Of a DNA stretch of 64,000 bases, positions 59,041 to 64,000 are shown piece by piece. The notes beneath the pieces were generated by a model that was not told where the DNA came from, did not search any database, and was given only the letters and a program-made list of their open reading frames with translations. Both the position numbers and the translations under genes were made by a program. How positions within the stretch are numbered: position 1 is the first letter of the stretch; each line of letters opens with the position of its first letter. Origin of the DNA: Pseudomonadota bacterium (GTDB lineage Bacteria; Pseudomonadota; Gammaproteobacteria; Pseudomonadales; Oceanobacteraceae); the NCBI GenBank assembly GCA_030145845.1, contig JAIXHJ010000001.1:124001-188000 (forward strand). Reading direction: 5' to 3'.

Positions 59041-59262
59041 ATGCCTAACGTTATGCTGCGTGAAAACGATAAGGGCGAACTGACCCTGTACGTACCGAAA
59101 AAAGATCTGGAAGACGTTATTTCCTCTGTTGAATTTGATACCCCGGATGCCTGGGGGGGCGAACTGACCCTCACTGATGGTTCCAGCTTTATTATCGACA
59201 AGCTGCCGGGCAAGCCGGATCTGCCGATTACCGTGCGCGCCAGACGTGGTGCCGGGGCCTGA
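59041..59262 (+). CDS. nifT: NifT/FixU family protein
   Basis: 73 residues: MPNVMLRENDKGELTLYVPKKDLE, ending with the family-typical LPGKPDLPITVRARRG. A small beta-rich protein always close to nifHDK; its role in maturation is minor or unclear. GGAGAGC ribosome-binding site. Separated from nifK by an unusually long gap, then followed 3 bases later by nifY. Confidence 0.94.
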   Translation: MPNVMLRENDKGELTLYVPKKDLEDVISSVEFDTPDAWGGELTLTDGSSFIIDKLPGKPDLPITVRARRGAGA

Positions 59263-59265
59263 GTC

Positions 59266-59979
59266 ATGGTACCGCGACACGATCTCAGTGATCAGGTCGC
59301 TTTACGCATTGGCCTGGCATCGCGTCAGCTGACCGGTGTCGGATTATCGGACTGGATGGCCATTCTGATCCGTGCCACCGGCCTGCCGCTGACCCCGCAG
59401 CGGCTCGGACGCCTGCGCCTTAAGCGTCTGCGCCAGGCCAGCCGTGGCCGGTTTGCACGTTTTTCTGATGACGAACTGCGGGCTGTCATTGCACTGCTGC
59501 GCGGTCACGGCGTGGATATCCGTCAGTCGGTGCCACGGCCGGTAGCGTATGACGCCACCGATATGCCGGGCTCTATCCGTATTGCCTGCGCTTCCAACCG
59601 CGGTGACCGTATCGACGGCCCGTTCGGCACCTGTGAACGCTTCCTGATTTATCAGGTATCCGCGCACGAACAGCGTTTGATCGACGTGCGTGACGTACCG
59701 GATCTCAGCGATGCCGAAGACAAACATGTGGCACGGGCCAATATGATCTGCGACTGCCATGTGCTGTGTGCGTTAACCATTGGCGGTCCCGCCACTGCCA
59801 AAGTAGTAAAGGCCGGAATGCATCCGGTAAAAGTCGGTGTGCCGCGTCCGGCGCCGGAATTAATCGCCGAATTTCAGCAGGTGCTGGAAAGCACGCCGCC
59901 ACCCTGGCTGATGAAAATTATGGAAGCTTCTGCCCGCGAAACCTGGAACAGAAGACAGGCATTTTCAGAGGAGCATTAA
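59266..59979 (+). CDS. nifY: NifY, dinitrogenase/cofactor chaperone
   Basis: 237 residues. The N-terminal helical domain (LSDQVALRIGLASRQLTGVGLSDWM) is like that of NafY, then the NifX-type domain from about residue 100 (GSIRIACASNRGDRIDGPFGTCERFLIYQ) and PPPWLMKIMEAS at the end. Here the position of NafY's cofactor His is Pro-Phe (DGPFGTC instead of NGHFGSC), so cofactor binding may differ. NifY binds apo-dinitrogenase. Confidence 0.88.
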   Translation: MVPRHDLSDQVALRIGLASRQLTGVGLSDWMAILIRATGLPLTPQRLGRLRLKRLRQASRGRFARFSDDELRAVIALLRGHGVDIRQSVPRPVAYDATDMPGSIRIACASNRGDRIDGPFGTCERFLIYQVSAHEQRLIDVRDVPDLSDAEDKHVARANMICDCHVLCALTIGGPATAKVVKAGMHPVKVGVPRPAPELIAEFQQVLESTPPPWLMKIMEASARETWNRRQAFSEEH

Positions 59980-59980
59980 C

Positions 59981-60247
59981 ATGATCAACCGTCACCAGTT
60001 ACAGGCTATGGCCGATTTTGTTGAGCAGCAGGGGCTGAGTGAACAGACACTGGGGCAACTGCGCAGTCAGTATGCGGAACTGCATTTTACCTGGTGTATG
60101 GACGACGATATTAATTTTCAGTTTCCGGTACTGGAATGCAATGATTTCAATGTTTTTCTGGTTGATTCCCGCGACCACTGTTCGACTCTGACCAAAGACC
60201 CGGAAGTGGCATCCGGCGTTGTATTTGCTGAAATTTTTCCGCAATAG
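59981..60247 (+). CDS. nif-associated small protein (DUF6129-like)
   Basis: 88 residues, MINRHQLQAMADFVEQQGLSEQTLGQLRSQYAEL, with a Cys-containing middle (HFTWCMDDD, VLECNDF) and no signal. It sits between nifY and lrv, as does a small conserved ORF of A. vinelandii. I believe it matches DUF6129, but this is from memory. Function unknown. Confidence 0.75.
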   Translation: MINRHQLQAMADFVEQQGLSEQTLGQLRSQYAELHFTWCMDDDINFQFPVLECNDFNVFLVDSRDHCSTLTKDPEVASGVVFAEIFPQ

Positions 60248-60258
60248 GGAGCCCTGTG

Positions 60259-60996
60259 ATGGAGGATGCTGACAACCTGACACCGATCGGTGATTGCCGT
60301 CGCTGCCGTTACCGGACCAATCTGCTGCTGAGCGGCCGCTGCTCACCGGGTGATGCCTGTATTGCGGTTGACAGTGGCCGGCAGATGGACCGTTTTCTGC
60401 GCATTAATCCGGAGCTGGCACGGCATTACCTGGCCGACAGTTTCTGGGAACGGCGTGCTATTGCGGTACGTTATGTGCCGGTGGACGATCTGCCGCCGCT
60501 GATCAGTGATCCGGATGAAGCCGTGCGTCGTGCCGTTGCTTACCGTTTGCCACGGGAGCAGCTGCAGGCGCTGATGCGGGATGCCGACCGGGAAGTGCGT
60601 ATCACTGTCGCCGACCGTATTCCGCTGCAGCAGCTGGAAAACATGGCCGGAGACCGCGACTATCTGGTGCGCGCCTATGTCGTACAGCGTTTACCGGAAG
60701 GGCGTTTATTCCGCTTTATCCGCGACGACGACCGTCAGGTGCGCAAGCTGGTGGCAACACGTTTACCGGTGGAAAGCCTGGTATTAATGGCCCACGACCC
60801 GGAACCGGAAATCCGCCGCATTGTTGCGTCGCGTCTGCAGGGGGACGATGTGGTGGTGATGCTGGATGATCCCGACTGGACCGTGCGGCTGGAAGCCATT
60901 GCCAATGCACCGCTGAGTGCGTTGGCCGCCATGCTGGATGACGAAGACAGTGAAGTGCGTGAAGCCGCCGCCAGACGTCTGCAGGTTACACCATGA
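60259..60996 (+). CDS. lrv: LRV (leucine-rich-repeat-variant) Fe-S protein
   Basis: 245 residues from ATG 60259 (GTG 60256 possible). The N-terminal four-Cys cluster site is Cys13, 16, 28 and 34 (CRRC...C...C), the 4Fe-4S domain of A. vinelandii LRV. It is followed by about seven 24-residue repeats of the type (V/I)R-x-x-(V/A)A-x-R-(L/I)P (residues 60-240), forming a superhelix. Same position as lrv in Azotobacter. Partner and function unknown. Confidence 0.92.
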   Translation: MEDADNLTPIGDCRRCRYRTNLLLSGRCSPGDACIAVDSGRQMDRFLRINPELARHYLADSFWERRAIAVRYVPVDDLPPLISDPDEAVRRAVAYRLPREQLQALMRDADREVRITVADRIPLQQLENMAGDRDYLVRAYVVQRLPEGRLFRFIRDDDRQVRKLVATRLPVESLVLMAHDPEPEIRRIVASRLQGDDVVVMLDDPDWTVRLEAIANAPLSALAAMLDDEDSEVREAAARRLQVTP

Positions 60997-61352
60997 ATGC
61001 CTGTCTGCGCGTGGCGGTGGCCAGCAAAGACGGTATTGCCGTGAATCAGCATTTTGGTCATGCCCGTCATTTTTTTATTTACCGCGTCAGCCAGGATGGT
61101 CATGTACTGCTGGAAAAGCGTGATGTGGCACTGTACTGCCACGGGCACCGTGCTGATCAGAACGCGATGCAGGATATTCTGCATACCATCCGCGACTGTG
61201 ATGCGGTGATGATTGCCCGTATCGGAGACGGAGCGGCAGAAAAACTCCGTCACGTTGGTGTCACGCCGGTGGACGATTATGCTTATCTCGGCATTGCCGG
61301 ATCACTGCTGGATTATTACCGCCAACTGTGTCCGGCCAGAGTCCTGTCATGA
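60993..61352 (+). CDS. NifX-like dinitrogenase cofactor-binding domain protein
   Basis: 119 residues consisting of one NifX/NafY C-terminal-type domain: LRVAVASKDGIAVNQHFGHARHFFIYRV with the HFGH motif, then DAVMIARIGDGAAEKLRHVGVTPV. It could carry FeMo-co or NifB-co. ATGA overlap with lrv and with the next gene. Not adjacent to nifEN, so it may be a paralogue rather than NifX itself. Confidence 0.85.
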   Translation: MNACLRVAVASKDGIAVNQHFGHARHFFIYRVSQDGHVLLEKRDVALYCHGHRADQNAMQDILHTIRDCDAVMIARIGDGAAEKLRHVGVTPVDDYAYLGIAGSLLDYYRQLCPARVLS

Positions 61353-61762
61353 CCATCACTGCGCCGCCGGCGGCCGGTTTATCAGTGACAGCCGATACTG
61401 TCGGACAGTGGCTGCAACAGCATCCGCTGAGCGCGGCTGAGGTGGATTGTGCGGTGGCGGTAATGCTGAAAATTATGGATGGCAAATGCCGCATGGCGGA
61501 CGATGAAAAAGTCATCATGAGTCAGCTGTACCGTGCCGTAAAACATCAGTCCGGTAAATTACTGGATGACGGGGTACACCAGCTGATTGCCACGGCCAGC
61601 CATCAGCTGGCAGTCAGCGCGAACGCTGACCAGGCGGATGCCATCCGGCTGCTGATTTACGAGCAGCGGCTGCTGGCAGAAACCCGGATCTCGCGGCCGG
61701 TAATGAAACAGTTCAAAGCCAGCCTGCGCTGTCATGGCCTGTTGCCGCGGCGCGGGGACTGA
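61349..61762 (+). CDS. uncharacterised nif-operon protein
   Basis: 137 residues from ATG 61349, overlapping the previous stop. Mostly helical, acidic-basic mixture (CRMADDEKVIMSQLYRAVKHQSGKLLDDG), no membrane segment and no recognised family. Three Cys residues are not arranged as a cluster site. Translationally coupled to the NifX-like gene, so likely part of the same maturation module. Confidence 0.75.
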   Translation: MTITAPPAAGLSVTADTVGQWLQQHPLSAAEVDCAVAVMLKIMDGKCRMADDEKVIMSQLYRAVKHQSGKLLDDGVHQLIATASHQLAVSANADQADAIRLLIYEQRLLAETRISRPVMKQFKASLRCHGLLPRRGD

Positions 61763-61763
61763 G

Positions 61764-62264
61764 ATGCTGATCCGTGACCTTTTTTCCGCGACGCCGTTAA
61801 GTGAACCCTTTGCCTCATCGCTGGAATTACAGCGCCTGCTGCACGAGCCGCTGGATATTGCTGCAGACTGGCAGCGGGCAGAAAGTCTGCTCATCCGGGC
61901 CGTGCATGAGCTGCCACAGATTGCCGAACTGAAAGTGGCACTCTACCGGATGTACGCTTACGTGAACCGCTTTGATCAGTCGCGGGCGCTGATTGATCAG
62001 GTACTGCAGCAGACGGCTGCCGCCGCTGGTTTCGATGCCGACTGGCGCCGGCTGCAACCTGCTTCTGCACACTGGCAACAGGCGACCGGCAATGAACGTC
62101 TTTATCTGTACAGCATGAAGGCGCTGGGTTTTGTCAGCCTGCGTGCCGGCGATGTGCCGCTGGCACTGGCGGTGCTGCAACGTCTGCAGGAACTGGACGA
62201 AAACGACGAAGTGGGTAGCAGCGTGGTTTACGGGCTGGCCATGGGGCTGGAAGACGATGACTGA
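61764..62264 (+). CDS. uncharacterised TPR-like protein of the nif operon
   Basis: 166 residues from ATG 61764. Helix pairs like tetratricopeptide repeats: WQRAESLLIRAVHELPQIAELKVALYRMYAYVNRFDQSRALIDQVL, and later LYLYSMKALGFVSLRAGDVPLALAVLQRLQELDE. Probably a protein-protein adaptor. Last gene of the nifHDK-nifTY-lrv run; a 126-base gap follows. Confidence 0.75.
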   Translation: MLIRDLFSATPLSEPFASSLELQRLLHEPLDIAADWQRAESLLIRAVHELPQIAELKVALYRMYAYVNRFDQSRALIDQVLQQTAAAAGFDADWRRLQPASAHWQQATGNERLYLYSMKALGFVSLRAGDVPLALAVLQRLQELDENDEVGSSVVYGLAMGLEDDD

Positions 62265-62390
62265 AGGCAGCGCTCTGGCACGTATTGTTGTCTGTAAAGC
62301 CGGGATTACAGAATTTAATAATAGTTTTATAGACAGTAATGGAGAGTTAAGGCATGTTCTGGTGACTACCTGATCAGAACGGAGCTCTGT

Positions 62391-63614
62391 ATGTCTGCGT
62401 ACGACCTTGCAAAAGTAACCCCATCGGATCTGAAAGCACTGGTGTACGGTGCCTGTTTCTGTGCCTCCGGTGGCGGTGGTCCGATTTCCATGGCACTCAA
62501 TTTTCTGACCCGTATTACGGTGGATCTGCCGGTGGTCCGCCGCAGTGAACTGAGCGACGGGAAAAAAGCCCTGATCCTGGCCGATATGGGCTCGCCTGAA
62601 GCCGCGACTCAGGGGCTGGGGTACACAGCTCCGGTGAACGTGTATTACGTGCTCAGTCATTACCTGAAAACCCAGGGGCAGGGAGAAGCCGCTTACCTGA
62701 TGCCGATTGAAATCGGTGCCGTTAATTCGCTGATTCCGTTTTATATTGCTTCCCAGCTGGCAACGCCGCTGCCGGTGATTGATGCCGACCCGTCCGGCCG
62801 GTCAGTGCCACAGTTGAATGAAACCCTGCTTGATCTGTCGGGCCAGGCCATCTGCCCGGCGGCAGTGGCCTCCGATACCATCAGTACGGAGCTGACCGAT
62901 GGTGTGGTCCCTGACTGCTATTCACAGATTTTTTCCGATACCTCCATGTCGGCAACGGAACTGGAAGCCGTGTCACGTAAAGTGGTCAGCAGTCCGGAGT
63001 ATCAGCAGGTGGGTGGTCTGGCCTGTTATCCGCTCGACAGCAGCTGGCTGAACAGCAGTGCCGGTGAGGAGGCGCTGGTGGAACGGTCACTGAGTACGGC
63101 AGTGGCGGTAGGGCATGTGATTCTGAATCAGGCCGCCAGTGGCTATGACGTTCTGCGGGTAAAACTGGCTGCGCTGCTGACAGACATTGGCGTGGCCAAT
63201 TATCAGCTGCTGCAGGGCACCCTGAGTGCGATTGATAACCGCACCAGTGGCGGCTTTGACGTTGGCCGTCTGACCTTTACCCGGGCTGATGGCTCGACGT
63301 TTCTGGTCTTTTATAAAAACGAAAGCCTGCTGGCCTGGGACCCTGAAACACAGAAACCCCTGGTGATCGGACCGGACTGCATCAATCTGATGCTGACGGC
63401 TGACAGTGGTGATTTCAGTGCCTGCACGCCGTTGTCGACTGCTGATATCAGTGAAGGGATGGAGATTGCGGTATGGGGAACGGCCTGCTCGGCGAAAATG
63501 CGCAACAGCACTATTGAAGCGCTGTTCCAGCAGGATATCGCTCAGATTCTTCAGGCTTTTCCGGAAGACAACATCACGCTGTCCGGATACCAGCCGATCG
63601 AATCCCTGAACTGA
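62391..63614 (+). CDS. DUF917 (hydantoinase/oxoprolinase-like) family protein
   Basis: 407 residues. YGACFCASGGGGPISMALNFL contains the DUF917 SGGGGP motif, and LADMGSPEAATQGLGY and LMPIEIGAVNSLIPFYIAS are family-like. DUF917 proteins are related to S-methylthiohydantoin desulfurase and hydantoinase-type enzymes; the reaction here is unknown. No sigma-54 promoter of good quality precedes it, and a PAS-domain gene follows 8 bases later. Confidence 0.8.
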   Translation: MSAYDLAKVTPSDLKALVYGACFCASGGGGPISMALNFLTRITVDLPVVRRSELSDGKKALILADMGSPEAATQGLGYTAPVNVYYVLSHYLKTQGQGEAAYLMPIEIGAVNSLIPFYIASQLATPLPVIDADPSGRSVPQLNETLLDLSGQAICPAAVASDTISTELTDGVVPDCYSQIFSDTSMSATELEAVSRKVVSSPEYQQVGGLACYPLDSSWLNSSAGEEALVERSLSTAVAVGHVILNQAASGYDVLRVKLAALLTDIGVANYQLLQGTLSAIDNRTSGGFDVGRLTFTRADGSTFLVFYKNESLLAWDPETQKPLVIGPDCINLMLTADSGDFSACTPLSTADISEGMEIAVWGTACSAKMRNSTIEALFQQDIAQILQAFPEDNITLSGYQPIESLN

Positions 63615-63622
63615 GGGCAGGA

Positions 63623-64000
63623 ATGGACAACAGCGGCGATAACATTCAGGCGGATCTGTTCTGGGAAATCTGGCAGCACTCGCCTGACAATATGTTTATT
63701 CTGCGCGTGGGTGATGACGATTTTTATATCGTCAACACCAATCAGTCACAGCAGGATACCATTGAACTGGACGAAAATGTGCTTAATGGCAGGCCGCTGA
63801 AAGAGGTTCTGCCAGCGGACTTTTACGACTTCGTCACGCCCAATTACCACCGCTGTATGCGTGAGAAAAAACCGGTTCAGTACGAAGAAGCGGAATACTA
63901 TACCAGTCAGGATGGCCAGCCCAATCACTGGAGTACAATATTATCTCCCGTGCTCAATGAGCACGGTGAGGTGGTATTTATTTTTGGCATTTCACGCAAT
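63623..64000 (+). CDS. PAS-domain protein, N-terminal part (cut by window end)
   Basis: 126 residues are visible from ATG 63623. The start MDNSGDNIQADLFWEIWQHSPDNMFILRVGDDDFYIVNTN reads as a PAS domain, ending HWSTILSPVLNEHGEVVFIFGISRN at the window edge. An output module (GGDEF/EAL, kinase or HTH) would lie beyond. Close to DUF917, it may be a sensor in the same operon. Confidence 0.8.
   Translation, partial: MDNSGDNIQADLFWEIWQHSPDNMFILRVGDDDFYIVNTNQSQQDTIELDENVLNGRPLKEVLPADFYDFVTPNYHRCMREKKPVQYEEAEYYTSQDGQPNHWSTILSPVLNEHGEVVFIFGISRN

Noticed and set aside
62274..62292. TGGCACGTATTGTTGT as a sigma-54 promoter for the DUF917 gene
   Set aside because: The -24 box is perfect, but the -12 box lacks GC and the spacing is off by one.
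62257..62373. 38-codon frame overlapping the TPR-like gene end
   Set aside because: It has a GGAAG-like sequence upstream but no homology I recognise and probably occurs by chance.

Overview
The window looks like the chromosome of a nitrogen-fixing marine gammaproteobacterium, plausibly an Oceanospirillales-type organism. This is inferred from gene order and family resemblance only, because no 16S or other marker gene is present. Core genes (purMN, hda, uvrB, dcd, pgm, a Pseudomonas-like DUF2066/purM neighbourhood) are GC-rich and typical of Gammaproteobacteria. The nif genes are ordered as in Azotobacter vinelandii and Pseudomonas stutzeri.

Region 1 (1-17.8 kb) is a surface-polysaccharide locus. 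It starts inside pseC and continues with a pseudaminic-acid pathway (a cytidylyltransferase fused to an aldo/keto reductase, an SDR, pseG, pseH, pseI). A sialyltransferase-like glycosyltransferase, a PhyH-type dioxygenase, a Wzx-like flippase, a hexapeptide acyltransferase, a Wzy-like polymerase and a GT2 transferase follow. The locus ends with a WbpV-like 4-reductase, an initiating sugar transferase, pgm, a WbpM-like dehydratase (minus strand), tRNA-Asn and a Wzz-like chain-length regulator. The 5.2-10.6 kb part is clearly AT-rich and looks transferred.

Region 2 (17.8-28.6 kb) is housekeeping: dcd, a DUF3108 protein, purN, purM, a DUF2066 protein, hda, a class I aminotransferase, uvrB, a 5'-nucleotidase-type lipoprotein and tRNA-Val. 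Region 3 (28.6-30.3 kb) is a decayed island beside tRNA-Val. It has two diverged tyrosine-integrase C-terminal remnants flanking one AT-rich gene whose Cys/His/Asp layout fits the YopT/AvrPphB (C58) cysteine protease family. Region 4 (30.3-37.4 kb) is an iron-uptake block: a Crp/Fnr regulator divergent from a Fur-box-preceded TonB receptor, a complete FecCD-type ABC importer and two unassigned proteins that may share an amidotransferase-like fold.

Region 5 (37.5-62.3 kb) is a compact nif regulon. On the minus strand is rnfABCDGE-H (electron delivery). Divergent from it are nifL, nifA, nifB, fdxN, nifO, nifQ, a rhodanese-ankyrin protein, a CGFS glutaredoxin, a BolA-like protein and a NafY-like protein. 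Next come an unknown gene with its own NifA/sigma-54 promoter, a SIR2-like gene on the opposite strand, then nifH, nifD, nifK, nifT, nifY, a DUF6129-like gene, lrv, a NifX-like gene and two uncharacterised genes. I found seven exact TGT-N10-ACA NifA sites and four good -24/-12 promoters, in front of rnfA/nifL, nifB, the unknown gene and nifH. nifE, nifN and nifUSV are not in the window. Region 6 (62.4-64 kb) has a DUF917 (hydantoinase-like) gene and a PAS-domain protein cut by the window end.
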